From Mycobacteriales bacterium (GTDB lineage: Bacteria > Actinomycetota > Actinomycetes > Mycobacteriales > Mycobacteriaceae), in contig JAHABL010000008.1 of the NCBI GenBank assembly GCA_018376445.1, positions 62,001 through 126,000 on the forward strand: a DNA stretch of 64,000 bases. The letters run 5' to 3'. Positions 34,957 to 44,177 of this stretch are shown here, piece after piece; position 1 is the first letter of the stretch; every line of letters begins with the position of its first letter. The translations under genes were made by a program, and so were the position numbers. The notes under the pieces are model-generated. The model saw nothing but the letters and a program-made list of their open reading frames with translations, made no database searches and was not told the origin of the DNA.

Positions 34957-35933
34957 TGTCCGTTGTAGCTGCTGTTGACTGTGGTACGAACGCTATTCGT
35001 CTCCTCATCGTCAAGCGTGACGAGGAGAACACCATTCATGAAATCACGAGGCGGATGGAAATTGTGCGTTTGGGTGAAGGCGTCGACAACACCGGAAACT
35101 TCACCCCGGCGGCCATTGAGCGAACACGGCACGTATTGTCCGAGTACGTCGATGCCATGGTCGAGCATGGTGTGAAGCGTGTTCGTATGGTGACCACCTC
35201 AGCAACTCGTGATGCCGGCAACCAGGACGACTTTTTCGCCATGGCGCGGCAGGAATTGGGTCGTGCCGTCCCCGGTGCACAAGCAGAGGTTATTACCGGC
35301 CAGGAAGAGGCTCGCCTATCCTTCGGGGGATCGGTGGCTGATCTCCATGGTGCCGATGCTCCCTTCCTTGTTATTGACCTCGGTGGCGGCTCCACAGAGT
35401 TTGCTCTTGGAGAGCAGAATGCCGCCGACGGTGCGGTATCCCGAGTTAATGGTGCTATCTCTCTCAATATTGGGTGTGTGCGCATTACTGAACGTTACCT
35501 GCACACCCAGCCGCCCATCGCGGATGAAATCGCAGCAGCACGCAGTTTCGTGCGAGAACAACTCGACATTGCGTTCCATAATTTGGCGATTGAGACAGTT
35601 CGTACCTGGGTGGGCCTGGCTGGCACCTTTACCACCATTGCCGCATTGGCCTTGGGACTGGAGAAATACGACGCAGAGAAGATTCACCACTCCCGTATTT
35701 CACTTGAGCAGCTGCAGCAGGTGACTGATGAGCTCATCGCTATGACCCCTGAGCAGCGGATGGAACTGGGCCCAATGCACCCCGGCCGTGCTGATGTCAT
35801 CGGTGGTGGTGCTATTGTGGTTCAGGAACTGGCGTCACGGCTGCACGACGAGTGTGGGGTGACCGAGGTTGTAGTGAGCGAACACGACATCCTGGACGGC
35901 CTTGTACACGATCTCCTCCACCGTAACGCCTGA
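34956..35933 (+). CDS. ppx: Ppx/GppA family exopolyphosphatase
   Basis: 325 residues, the short two-domain form of actinobacterial Ppx. Actin-like ATPase fold: AAVDCGTNAIRLLIV at 4-18 is the phosphate-1 loop, VTTSATRDAGN and VIDLGGGSTEFAL follow. Such proteins release phosphate from polyphosphate or the pentaphosphate of (p)ppGpp; in M. tuberculosis the two Ppx paralogs differ in substrate, so specificity is open. Confidence 0.92.
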   Translation: MSVVAAVDCGTNAIRLLIVKRDEENTIHEITRRMEIVRLGEGVDNTGNFTPAAIERTRHVLSEYVDAMVEHGVKRVRMVTTSATRDAGNQDDFFAMARQELGRAVPGAQAEVITGQEEARLSFGGSVADLHGADAPFLVIDLGGGSTEFALGEQNAADGAVSRVNGAISLNIGCVRITERYLHTQPPIADEIAAARSFVREQLDIAFHNLAIETVRTWVGLAGTFTTIAALALGLEKYDAEKIHHSRISLEQLQQVTDELIAMTPEQRMELGPMHPGRADVIGGGAIVVQELASRLHDECGVTEVVVSEHDILDGLVHDLLHRNA

Positions 35934-35970
35934 CTGCGGGGGAGTGGACCGTTAGTGGTTGCTCCCGCCT

Positions 35971-36044
35971 GCCCCCATAGCCCAATCGGCAGAGGCAGCC
36001 GGCTTAAAACCGGCACAGTGTGGGTTCGAATCCCACTGGGGGCA
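35971..36044 (+). tRNA. tRNA-Leu (anticodon TAA), short variable loop
   Basis: 74 nt. Acceptor GCCCCCA/TGGGGGC, discriminator A, anticodon stem GCCGG/CCGGC with loop CTTAAAA, T arm GTGGG-TTCGAAT-CCCAC. The variable loop is only about five bases (ACAGT), whereas leucine tRNAs normally carry a long variable arm. No CCA is encoded. It follows ppx. Confidence 0.85.
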
Positions 36045-36168
36045 CTCATTTTAGTCTGTTCAAAGAGTGTGTCTGATCTGCATCTTTAGACTTGTGGGAA
36101 CTGTTTTGAGGGCCTTGCACGTTATAGTAAATAACGAGTATATGGACGCCAAGAAAGGACTCCACACG

Positions 36169-37098
36169 ATGGCTTTCCGTAGTAGCAACCCCGTACTGGG
36201 TGCGCTCAACCGCCAAGGCAACACCGCGGCGGGAGGTTACCAGCAGCAATACGGACAACAACAGTACGAACAGCAGGGACAAAATCCTTACGCACAATTC
36301 GGACAGGCCCAGGCAGGTTTTGCCCAGGGCGCTAGCTACTATGGCCAACAGGAATTCCAGCAGTACGTACAGGCGCCTGGCCAGGTGCCATTGCAGACTA
36401 ATTCGCGCGCGATCACGATCGACGATGTCGTCACGAAGACAGGCATCACCTTGGGTGTCATTATCGCGTCCGCGATAATCAGCTTTATCGTGGCTCTGCG
36501 CAATCCAACCGCCGGACTGGGGCTGCTCCTCGTCGGCGCAATCGCGTCCCTCATTGTCGTCCTCATCGCAACCTTCGGTAAGAAGATGCAGTCGGCTCCG
36601 ATTACCATCTCCTACGCCATTTTCGAAGGTCTGTGGGTGGGCGCCTTTTCCCAGATTGTGGCAGGCGTTAATGTCGCCGGTTCGCCCGCTATGGGAATCA
36701 TCTTCGGTGCGTTAGCAGGTACCATCGGCGTCTTTATCGGCATGTTGGTGGTCTACCGTACTGGTGCTATTCGAGTAACCCCCAAGTTCACCCGTATCCT
36801 CATTGGCTGCATCTTCGGTATTCTTGCCGTGGTCGTCGTCAATCTACTGGCAAGCCTCATCGCAGGTCGTCCTGACTTCTTTAGCATCTACAGTGGTGGA
36901 CCCATCGCGATCGTCTTCTCCCTCATCTGCATTGTGCTGGCAGCACTATCCTTCCTGAGTGACTTCGACTCGGTGGATCATGCTGTTCGCGCTGGTGTCC
37001 CTGCCGGCTACGCCTGGGGTCTGGCGCTTGGCCTGGCCGTGACGCTGGTGTGGCTCTACACCGAGATTCTGCGCCTTTTGTCCTACTTCCGCGATTAG
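36169..37098 (+). CDS. Bax inhibitor-1/YccA-like membrane protein
   Basis: 309 residues. The first 75 residues are rich in Gln, Tyr and Gly (repeats such as QQQYGQQQYEQQG) and probably disordered in the cytoplasm. About seven hydrophobic segments follow from residue 95, with SYAIFEGLWVGAFS typical of the actinobacterial Bax1-I branch. Role unknown in bacteria; calcium or pH-linked leak is proposed for relatives. ATG 36169 has AAAGGA upstream; the longer frame to 36067 has no ribosome site. Confidence 0.85.
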   Translation: MAFRSSNPVLGALNRQGNTAAGGYQQQYGQQQYEQQGQNPYAQFGQAQAGFAQGASYYGQQEFQQYVQAPGQVPLQTNSRAITIDDVVTKTGITLGVIIASAIISFIVALRNPTAGLGLLLVGAIASLIVVLIATFGKKMQSAPITISYAIFEGLWVGAFSQIVAGVNVAGSPAMGIIFGALAGTIGVFIGMLVVYRTGAIRVTPKFTRILIGCIFGILAVVVVNLLASLIAGRPDFFSIYSGGPIAIVFSLICIVLAALSFLSDFDSVDHAVRAGVPAGYAWGLALGLAVTLVWLYTEILRLLSYFRD

Positions 37099-37200
37099 AA
37101 CTGCGGAGAAGCGCACCGCGGGGCCGAGACGTCGTCGGGAGTACCAAACCCGCAGGCCTCTCCCTTGCACTAACTAGGAAATCGTCCACAAACTACGACG

Positions 37201-37234
37201 TTGGGGGCGGGACTCAGTTGAGTTCCGCCCCCAA
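37201..37234. terminator. Terminator, Bax1-I gene / acyltransferase
   Basis: TTGGGGGCGGGACTC pairs with GAGTTCCGCCCCCAA, 15 bp with one G-U pair, four-base loop, between convergent genes. Confidence 0.85.
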
Positions 37235-37262
37235 CCTCGTGTTATGAAGCAGTCTTGCGTCT

Positions 37263-39122
37263 TTACATTCGTGAGCCGTAGCCAACCCAGCGCTGTAGTG
37301 CATCCTGGATGGCCTGTGCGTAGAGACGACCGCCCTCTTCGCCGGGGTGGATGCCATCAGCCCGCACCACAGTGGGGTCCTTCGCGACAGCCTGGAACCA
37401 GCGGGCCAGATAAACGTTGTCGTACTTTTTCACCGCAGCATAGATCTGCTCGCGTGACTTTTCCATCCATGGCCGATCCCCATAGGGACTGACGAGAATG
37501 ATGACGTGATTCGGACCAATTTCCTGAATAACACCGTCGATCTCACCCGGGGCTGCGTTACCGTTCGTTCCCAACCCGAGCACGACAAAGCGGTCCAGCG
37601 TGCCATCGCGTTTCATCTGTGCAATATGGTCAGGAGCCCAGGCCCAGGCGCGAGACACATCGGCATTCACGTAGATCCCCGGGAATGCCTGTTGTAGACT
37701 CGGCAGACTTGCCAGCATGACCGAATCTCCCAACGCAGTAATGTCATCACCGGTAGGAGCGGTGCGCTTTTCTTTCTCTAACTGTGGCTCCCACAGACGA
37801 GCCAGGCCCGGGCGTGATTCAATACCCGCAGCCCGCATCGCCTCCAGATCGCGTTGAATCTCCGACTCTTTCGGTGCCGTTACCCCGGACACCACAGCCA
37901 TCGCCGTAATGCCCACAATGACCACAAGTGCAGCGAGATGCTGGGGGATCTTCCGGCTCGCTTTACGGGGGTGGAGTATGGGGTAGAAGAACGCGCGGAA
38001 GGTAGCGCCCACTCCGTGCCGCCGGAACGGCGTCTCGATGTAGCGGTACCAGAATGCCGAAAGCAGCACAGTGATCACGAGTGCGATGAACCCGGCGATA
38101 AGGGAATGCTTTTGCCCGTGTGCTCGGAAAGGCTCCGAAATAATGACGATCAGCGGCCAATGCCAGAGGTAAAGACTGAATGACCGCTCTCCCAGCCACC
38201 GCAGGATGCGACTGTTGAAGATCCAGCTGACCGGTCCAATCTCCTGGACGATAGCATACAAGACAATGCCACTCAGCACAGAGGCCAGCGCGATGCCCCC
38301 ACGATAGGTCCAGGCACCTGTATCGGGAAGCACAACAAAGAGAGCGCAAAGCCCGATAAGCGCCACGATCGAGTTAAAACCCACCACTTTGGGGAAACGT
38401 GCAAAGGTCTGATACTTCGGCCAAGAATCCGCCAACAGTGAGGCATTCCGAGACGACATCCAGAAGGCCATAAATGCGCCCAAAAGAAGGCCAAAGGCAT
38501 GCGTATCCGTGCCGTAGTACACCCGGGTGGGGTCGACTCCAGGCTGGTAGAGCACACCCATGAGGACAGCTGACGTGATTCCGAGGAGACCAGTCACCAC
38601 CAACCAATGCTTCCGGCGCAAGCCCAAGGCACACAGCAGCACAAACAGCAGCGGCCAAATGACATAGAACTGCTCTTCTACCGCCAATGACCAGTAGTGG
38701 GAAAATACCTGCGGAACAGTGTCGGCGAAATAGCTGTGGGACTGCGCGATCTGTACCCAGTTGTTGGAGAAGGTCAGGATGCTCAGCATCTGCCAGCCCA
38801 TACCCACCTGTGAGTCGCCAGCAATGACCAGGGTGATGGCGGCTACTGTCGCCATCACAGTGAAAGCAGCCGGCAAAATACGGCGGATTCGTCGCGTCCA
38901 GAAGTACTTCAGCGAGATGCGTCCAGTGCTGGCGCGTTCACGAATGAGCAGTGACGTGATGAGGAAACCGGACAGGACGAAGAACACATCGACGCCCAGA
39001 AAACCCCCGTGAAAGGTAGGTTTAAAGAAGTGGTAAAGGACCACAGCTATCACAGCAAGACCGCGCAGCCCGTCGATACCGGGTACGCGGCGCAGTCGCG
39101 CTGACTGTGGTCGGTTTGCCAT
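37263..39122 (-). CDS. Acyltransferase 3 (OafA-like) fused to an SGNH domain
   Basis: 619 residues. Ten or eleven hydrophobic segments over about 10-400 form the acyltransferase-3 domain; RVPGIDGLRGLAVIAVVLYHF at 12-32 carries its catalytic His. The C-terminal half (about 450-619) is extracytoplasmic and SGNH-like: ALGDSVMLASLP holds the nucleophile Ser and DGIHPGEEGGRLYAQ the Asp-His pair. Such proteins O-acetylate cell-envelope sugars or lipids; the acceptor is unknown. A TAGTAT box ends seven bases before the ATG. Confidence 0.92.
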   Translation of the reverse strand: MANRPQSARLRRVPGIDGLRGLAVIAVVLYHFFKPTFHGGFLGVDVFFVLSGFLITSLLIRERASTGRISLKYFWTRRIRRILPAAFTVMATVAAITLVIAGDSQVGMGWQMLSILTFSNNWVQIAQSHSYFADTVPQVFSHYWSLAVEEQFYVIWPLLFVLLCALGLRRKHWLVVTGLLGITSAVLMGVLYQPGVDPTRVYYGTDTHAFGLLLGAFMAFWMSSRNASLLADSWPKYQTFARFPKVVGFNSIVALIGLCALFVVLPDTGAWTYRGGIALASVLSGIVLYAIVQEIGPVSWIFNSRILRWLGERSFSLYLWHWPLIVIISEPFRAHGQKHSLIAGFIALVITVLLSAFWYRYIETPFRRHGVGATFRAFFYPILHPRKASRKIPQHLAALVVIVGITAMAVVSGVTAPKESEIQRDLEAMRAAGIESRPGLARLWEPQLEKEKRTAPTGDDITALGDSVMLASLPSLQQAFPGIYVNADVSRAWAWAPDHIAQMKRDGTLDRFVVLGLGTNGNAAPGEIDGVIQEIGPNHVIILVSPYGDRPWMEKSREQIYAAVKKYDNVYLARWFQAVAKDPTVVRADGIHPGEEGGRLYAQAIQDALQRWVGYGSRM

Positions 39123-39129
39123 GAGGTCA

Positions 39130-39135
39130 ATACTA
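39130..39135 (-). promoter_or_regulatory. -10 box of the acyltransferase gene (leaderless type)
   Basis: TAGTAT on the minus strand ends seven bases before the ATG; no ribosome binding site is present. Confidence 0.5.
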
Positions 39136-39142
39136 ACGCGAA

Positions 39143-39175
39143 AGCGGGGAAAGCCGTCATATGGCCTTCCCCGCT
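39143..39175 (-). terminator. Terminator of greA
   Basis: AGCGGGGAA-a-GCC pairs with GGC-c-TTCCCCGCT, seven-base loop, 66 bases beyond the greA stop. Confidence 0.65.
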
Positions 39176-39240
39176 GTCGCGGATTATTGAGTATTCTTCA
39201 GTCTCTTTACGAGACTCTTCTGTGGTACAGAAAGCTCGAA

Positions 39241-39738
39241 CTAGTCCTCGTGGTAGGGCTCGGCGGAGACCAGAGTGACTTCTGCAGTCTTCCCGTTGGG
39301 CAGGTCGTAGCTGCGGGTCTCGCCAACTTTGGCGCCCAGCAGTGCCTTGCCGAGAGGGGACTCAGGGGAGTAGGTCTCTAGATTGGGATCTCGACCGCCC
39401 TCTTCGCGAGTAGCGATCAGGAAGGTCTCGTCGTCGTCCTCATCGCCGTCGTAGTACACCTTGACGACGGAGCCGAGGCTAGCCACGCCCGATTCGGCCG
39501 GGGCTTCACCAATGGTGACGTTAGCGAGGAGTTCTTGGAGCTGACGAATACGCGCCTCTTCTTGGCCCTGTTGTTCGCGGGCAGCATGGTAGCCCCCGTT
39601 TTCCTTCAGGTCGCCTTCTTCGCGCCGCTCATTGATCTCGGCAGCGAGAATAGGACGATTCTCAATCAAAGCATCAAGCTCATTCTGCAGACGGTCATAG
39701 GCCTTCTGCGTCAGCCAGGTTGCTTGGGGTTCCGTCAT
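39241..39738 (-). CDS. greA: Transcript cleavage factor GreA
   Basis: 165 residues. N-terminal coiled coil (about 10-80) with the acidic tip NERREEGDLKENGGYHAAREQQ, which reaches the polymerase active site; C-terminal FKBP-like domain with SPLGKALLGAKVGE. It rescues backtracked RNA polymerase. GGAGG precedes the ATG. Divergent from mca, matching Rv1080c-Rv1082. Confidence 0.96.
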   Translation of the reverse strand: MTEPQATWLTQKAYDRLQNELDALIENRPILAAEINERREEGDLKENGGYHAAREQQGQEEARIRQLQELLANVTIGEAPAESGVASLGSVVKVYYDGDEDDDETFLIATREEGGRDPNLETYSPESPLGKALLGAKVGETRSYDLPNGKTAEVTLVSAEPYHED

Positions 39739-39903
39739 AGTCGGTCCTCCATCTCCAATAAATACGCAAGCACGGCCCTAAGAGAGGCCGCGCATTAGTC
39801 TGAGTCTACCACGCAAGCAGCAGTTTTTCTCTGGTAGATGCAAAATGGGCATTTCTTCCGCCCAAGATTTAGTGTGGACTTGTTGACAGTGAAGGAGGAC
39901 CCA

Positions 39904-40830
39904 ATGGCAAAGTATCGGCTTCTCGCCGTGCACGCGCACCCTGACGATGAAGCGTCTAAAGGGGCAGCTACCCTTGCTCGTTATGCCGATGAAGGGCATG
40001 ACGTGATGGTCGCTACCCTCACCGGTGGCGAACGAGGAGATGTACTCAACCCAACCATTAAAGATCCTGCGATTTTCGAGAATCTTCATGAAGTGCGTAT
40101 CGCAGAGATGGCGACCTCCGCCGCCGTACTGGGTGTCCGGCACCGCTGGCTGGGATTCGTGGACTCCGGTCTCCCTGAAGGAGATCCCTTGCCCGAGCTC
40201 CCCGAAGGATCCTTCGCCACGCTTGACCCTTACGAGGCAGCCGAACCGCTGGTGCGGCTCATACGCGAATTCCGTCCCCACGTCATCATCACCTATGACG
40301 AAAATGGCGGATACCCGCACCCCGACCACATTCAGACCCATCTAGTGTCCATGATCGCCTGGCGAGAGGCTGCAAACCCTGCGGCATTCCCCGAATCCGG
40401 GGAAGCCTGGGCCCCCTTCAAGATCTACTACGATCGCAATCTCACCCGGGAACGTTTCATCGCCATCCATGAGGAGTATGAGCGTCGTGGTCTCCCCAGC
40501 CCCTACGCAGCATTGCTCGAAGGCTGGGGCAAGGATAAGGGCAAAGGATTCGACCGGGTGACTACCCGAGTTGAGTGTGGAGACTATTTTGGGCACCGCG
40601 AAAAGGCCCTCCAGGCACACGCCACCCAGATTGATCCCGCCAGCGTGTTTTTCTTTGCACCGCTCGATATTCAACGGGCTGCCTGGCCGTGGGAACATTT
40701 TGAATTGGCAGGTACCCGTGTTTCCGTCACCCTCCCCGAAGAAGGACTTTTTGGTCAACTGCCCAACAATTCAGAGGTAGATGCGACCGCTTTGGCAGAG
40801 CCGTTAGAACCGGGTGCTCTTTCTCACTAA
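39904..40830 (+). CDS. mca: Mycothiol S-conjugate amidase
   Basis: 308 residues, LmbE-type zinc hydrolase. HAHPDDEASKGAATLARYADEGHDVMVATLTGGERGDVLNP at about 9-49 carries two zinc ligands (His, Asp) and HPDHIQTH the third. It cuts mycothiol S-conjugates so toxins leave as mercapturates. MshB is the related enzyme; the length and GKGFDRVTTRVECGDYFGHREKAL-type C-terminal half favour Mca. ATG 39904 has GAAGGAGG upstream. Confidence 0.93.
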   Translation: MAKYRLLAVHAHPDDEASKGAATLARYADEGHDVMVATLTGGERGDVLNPTIKDPAIFENLHEVRIAEMATSAAVLGVRHRWLGFVDSGLPEGDPLPELPEGSFATLDPYEAAEPLVRLIREFRPHVIITYDENGGYPHPDHIQTHLVSMIAWREAANPAAFPESGEAWAPFKIYYDRNLTRERFIAIHEEYERRGLPSPYAALLEGWGKDKGKGFDRVTTRVECGDYFGHREKALQAHATQIDPASVFFFAPLDIQRAAWPWEHFELAGTRVSVTLPEEGLFGQLPNNSEVDATALAEPLEPGALSH

Positions 40831-40882
40831 CCGAACTCAGAGTTTCTGCTCTGCAGGGGGCGACGGCTGGCCGGAAGTTGGT

Positions 40883-40888
40883 TAACCT
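40883..40888 (+). promoter_or_regulatory. -10 box of uppS (leaderless type)
   Basis: TAACCT ends six bases before the GTG start. The intervening GGAAAG could also act as a weak ribosome site for a longer mRNA. Confidence 0.45.
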
Positions 40889-40894
40889 GGAAAG

Positions 40895-41710
40895 GTGAGA
40901 ACCAAAGCCCTTCGGCGTTGGTTACGGCACCCCCTTGCTAATACGGCACGGGCGGTACTGTACCCCTTGTATGAGCAGCGTTTGCTCTGCACGATTGCGC
41001 CTCTGCCGAAACCCGCCCACATCGCGGTGATGTGCGACGGCAATCGTCGCTGGGCGCGAGAAGCTGGATTTACTGATGTAGCCAGCGGGCACCGCGCGGG
41101 TGCTCTCAAAATCGTAGAGATGTTGGAATGGTGCAGCGAGATCGACGGCATCTACTGCGTCACCCTCTACCTGCTCTCCGCAGAGAATCTGGGGAGAGCA
41201 GCTGATGAACTCAATGAGCTTCTTGCCATCATTCGTGATGTTGTCGAGGAGATTGCCGCGCCGGGCCACGATTGGCGCATCCACCTGATGGGTCATATCG
41301 ACCTGCTTCCCGACTCCATCGCAGCGGCATTGCGCCGAGCTGAGACGAATACCGCACATCGCACAGGTATTACTGTCAACGTGGCAGTCGGCTACGGGGG
41401 ACGACAAGAAATCTGCGATGCGGTGCAGGAGCTGCTTACAGATGAGATCGCCCGCGGCATGTCAGCTGAGGAGTTGGTTCAATCGGTGACGGTGGACGCT
41501 ATCGGTGGGCACCTCTACACCTCAGGGCAACCAGACCCCGATCTTGTTATCCGCACATCAGGGGAGCAGCGGCTTTCAGGCTTCCTGCTCTGGCAGACGG
41601 CTTACTCGGAAATCTGGTTCACCGACGCCTATTGGCCAGAGTTTCGTCGCGTCGACTTTTTGCGGGCATTGCGAGACTTTGCGTCTCGTCACCGCCGCTA
41701 TGGAAGATAA
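40895..41710 (+). CDS. uppS: cis-Prenyltransferase (short-chain Z-isoprenyl diphosphate synthase type)
   Basis: 271 residues. VMCDGNRRWAREAGF at about 45-59 is the pyrophosphate-binding motif and HRAGA, TLYLLSAENLGR and RTSGEQRLSGFLLWQTAYSEIWF follow. Position between mca and coaA matches Rv1086, the Z,E-farnesyl diphosphate synthase that primes decaprenyl phosphate synthesis; product length cannot be read from sequence. GTG start. Confidence 0.92.
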   Translation: MRTKALRRWLRHPLANTARAVLYPLYEQRLLCTIAPLPKPAHIAVMCDGNRRWAREAGFTDVASGHRAGALKIVEMLEWCSEIDGIYCVTLYLLSAENLGRAADELNELLAIIRDVVEEIAAPGHDWRIHLMGHIDLLPDSIAAALRRAETNTAHRTGITVNVAVGYGGRQEICDAVQELLTDEIARGMSAEELVQSVTVDAIGGHLYTSGQPDPDLVIRTSGEQRLSGFLLWQTAYSEIWFTDAYWPEFRRVDFLRALRDFASRHRRYGR

Positions 41711-41770
41711 CGCCGACGCAACCAGGCGAGTCTGATACTACCGTTCTCCAGCGGATACAACTGTGGTCTG

Positions 41771-41810
41771 TGCACAGGTGCTATCTGGGGGGGGGGAGAG
41801 TACCTGTGCA
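41771..41810. terminator. Hairpin with a ten-G loop, uppS / coaA
   Basis: TGCACAGGT (41771-41779) pairs with ACCTGTGCA (41802-41810). The loop contains a run of ten G (41787-41796). Confidence 0.5.
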
Positions 41811-41831
41811 TTCACACAGGCGTCCGCAGGT

Positions 41832-42764
41832 TCAGATTTTCCGCAGCATGACATGCTGGATCTTGTGGTTGACATCCTTACGAAGAATGAGGTCGGCACG
41901 TAGTTTGGTCGGAAGGATATTCTCTTCGAGATTCTTCTGGTTTGTGCTTTGCCAAACCTCGTGGGCGAAAGCGTAGAGCTCCTCATCCGACATGTGGATG
42001 AACTGGTTGTAGTAGCTGGTAGGATCCTGGAAGGCGGTGTCTCGCAACATGAAAATTCGGTTGAGGAACCACTTTTCGATGTCTTCGGTGGCAGCATCCA
42101 CATAAATCGAAAAGTCAAAGAAATCGGACACCATCATGGTTGGGCCAGTCTGCAGTACGTTGAGCCCTTCAATGATGAGGATGTCTGGTTGGCGCACTTC
42201 CTGCAATTTGCCCGGAATGATGTCGTAAATGCCGTGGTCGTATACCGGTGCGTAGGCAACTTCTTCACCATTCTTCACCGCAGAGAGGAAATCCAACAGC
42301 GCACGGCGATCGTAGGATTCAGGGAAGCCTTTGCGCTCCATAATGCCGCGTTCTTCCAACACGGCTGTTGGGTAGAGGAACCCGTCCGTCGTCACCAGAT
42401 CCACGCGAGGATGTGTTTCCCACCGAGAAAGGAGGATCTGAAGCACGCGTGCGGTCGTGGACTTTCCAACCGCGACAGAGCCCGCAATAGCTATAACAAA
42501 AGGAGACTCCTTTTGCTCGTAGATGCCGTCAAAGAACTCCTGTGACGTGTCGTACAGCAGGCTCTTATTTCGCATCTGGAAGTAGAGCAGACGCGAGAGG
42601 GGGAGATAGATCTTGGCAATCTCCTCCAGGTCCACTTGATCGCCTAAGCCGCGGATGGATTCGAGCTCATCTTCAGTGAGAACCATCGGCCAGGACTTGC
42701 GGAGTTTGCGCCAGTCTTCTCGGGGGAAGCAATGGAAGGGACTGGGTACCTGATCTTGAATCAT
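41832..42764 (-). CDS. coaA: Pantothenate kinase, type I
   Basis: 310 residues; first step of coenzyme A synthesis. P-loop AIAGSVAVGKSTTAR at about 94-108, DLVTTDGFLYP and RRALLDFL follow, and FDFSIYVDA plus the YYNQFIHMSDEE region complete the bacterial CoaA pattern. A TATAGT box lies eight bases before the ATG, so the leader is at most one or two bases. Divergent from glyA as in Rv1092c-Rv1093. Confidence 0.95.
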   Translation of the reverse strand: MIQDQVPSPFHCFPREDWRKLRKSWPMVLTEDELESIRGLGDQVDLEEIAKIYLPLSRLLYFQMRNKSLLYDTSQEFFDGIYEQKESPFVIAIAGSVAVGKSTTARVLQILLSRWETHPRVDLVTTDGFLYPTAVLEERGIMERKGFPESYDRRALLDFLSAVKNGEEVAYAPVYDHGIYDIIPGKLQEVRQPDILIIEGLNVLQTGPTMMVSDFFDFSIYVDAATEDIEKWFLNRIFMLRDTAFQDPTSYYNQFIHMSDEELYAFAHEVWQSTNQKNLEENILPTKLRADLILRKDVNHKIQHVMLRKI

Positions 42765-42865
42765 CGCTATTAACTATAGACCGGTCAACGCACTAAACTA
42801 GAGAACTGAGATGTGCAAAGAATGAGACTGCACCTGAACCACCTTTTTGGAGTGTGAGCCACCGA

Positions 42866-44176
42866 ATGAGTGACCAGAATCTTGAGGGCAAGGACCTGCG
42901 CTACCTCTCTCTGGGTGAACTGGACCCAGAGCTGTTGGAGGCTGTGAAAGGCGAACTGTCCCGCCAGCGTGACACCTTGGAAATGATCGCCTCGGAGAAC
43001 TTTGTCCCGCGCGCCGTGCTGCAGCTGCAGGGCTCTGTTCTCACCAACAAGTACGCCGAAGGCTACCCCGGTCGCCGCTACTACGGTGGTTGTGAAAACG
43101 TCGACATCGTCGAGGACCTGGCTCGGGAACGTGCCAAGTCTCTCTTCGGTGCCGAATTCGCCAATGTGCAGCCCCACTCTGGTGCCCAAGCTAACGCCGC
43201 AGTGCTTTCCACTCTCATGCAGCCGGGTGAGCGACTTCTGGGTCTCAACCTTGCACACGGTGGCCACCTTACCCACGGTATGAAGCTCAACTTCTCCGGC
43301 AAGCTCTATGAGGTGCATGCCTATGGTGTTGAAGAGGACACCATGATGATCGACATGGACAAGGTGCGGGAGAAGGCTCTTGAGTGCCAGCCGCAAGTTA
43401 TCGTGGCTGGTTGGTCCGCCTACCCGCGCCACGAGGATTTCGCTGCTTTCCGCTCCATCGCCGACGAGGTTGGTGCCAAGCTGTGGGTGGATATGGCTCA
43501 CTTTGCCGGCCTGGTCGCAGCGGGGCTGCACCCGTCCCCGGTTCCGCACGCTGACGTAGTCTCAACCACTGTGCACAAGACTCTGGCAGGCCCCCGATCC
43601 GGCATGATTCTCGCAAAGCAGGAGTACGCCAAGCGGATCAACTCCAACGTGTTCCCCGGCCAGCAGGGTGGCCCGCTGATGCACGCTGTTGCTGCCAAGG
43701 CCGCTGCTCTCAAGATTGCGGCATCGGCGCAGTTCAAGGAGCGTCAGGAGCGTACTCTGCGCGGCGCTAAAATCCTCGCCGAGCGTCTGCTCGCCGACGA
43801 TGTTCAGAAGAATGGCGTTACCGTACTGACCGGCGGTACCGATGTTCACCTGGTGCTGGTGGATCTGCGGAATTCCGACATGGACGGACAGGTCGCCGAA
43901 GACTTGCTCCACGAGGCAGGTATTACCGTCAACCGTAATGCCGTGCCGTTCGATCCCCGTCCGCCGATGGTCACCTCCGGCCTGCGTATCGGCACCCCGG
44001 CTCTTGCCACCCGCGGTTTCGATGACGCGGAGTTCGAAGAGGTTGCTGACATCATTGGCACCGCTCTAGCTCAGGGCAAGGATGCCGATGTAGAGGCTCT
44101 GCGCGCCCGCGTTACCAAACTGTGCGAACAGGTTCCGCTGTACGACGGCCTGGAAGATTGGAAGATGCTTGACTGA
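42866..44176 (+). CDS. glyA: Serine hydroxymethyltransferase
   Basis: 436 residues, PLP enzyme interconverting serine and glycine with tetrahydrofolate. Signature DVVSTTVHKTLAGPRSGMIL at about 231-250 contains the PLP Lys; MIASENFVP and YAEGYPGRRYYGGCENVD near the N-terminus. ATG 42866 lies 13 bases after a GGAG; a GTG four codons earlier is only one base from it. High-expression codon pattern. The next gene starts at its stop. Confidence 0.95.
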   Translation: MSDQNLEGKDLRYLSLGELDPELLEAVKGELSRQRDTLEMIASENFVPRAVLQLQGSVLTNKYAEGYPGRRYYGGCENVDIVEDLARERAKSLFGAEFANVQPHSGAQANAAVLSTLMQPGERLLGLNLAHGGHLTHGMKLNFSGKLYEVHAYGVEEDTMMIDMDKVREKALECQPQVIVAGWSAYPRHEDFAAFRSIADEVGAKLWVDMAHFAGLVAAGLHPSPVPHADVVSTTVHKTLAGPRSGMILAKQEYAKRINSNVFPGQQGGPLMHAVAAKAAALKIAASAQFKERQERTLRGAKILAERLLADDVQKNGVTVLTGGTDVHLVLVDLRNSDMDGQVAEDLLHEAGITVNRNAVPFDPRPPMVTSGLRIGTPALATRGFDDAEFEEVADIIGTALAQGKDADVEALRARVTKLCEQVPLYDGLEDWKMLD

Positions 44177-44177
44177 T

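Noticed and set aside
35822..36049. Minus-strand frame starting MSAPSGIRTHT
   Set aside because: It is the antisense of tRNA-Leu and the ppx 3' end; same kind of artefact.
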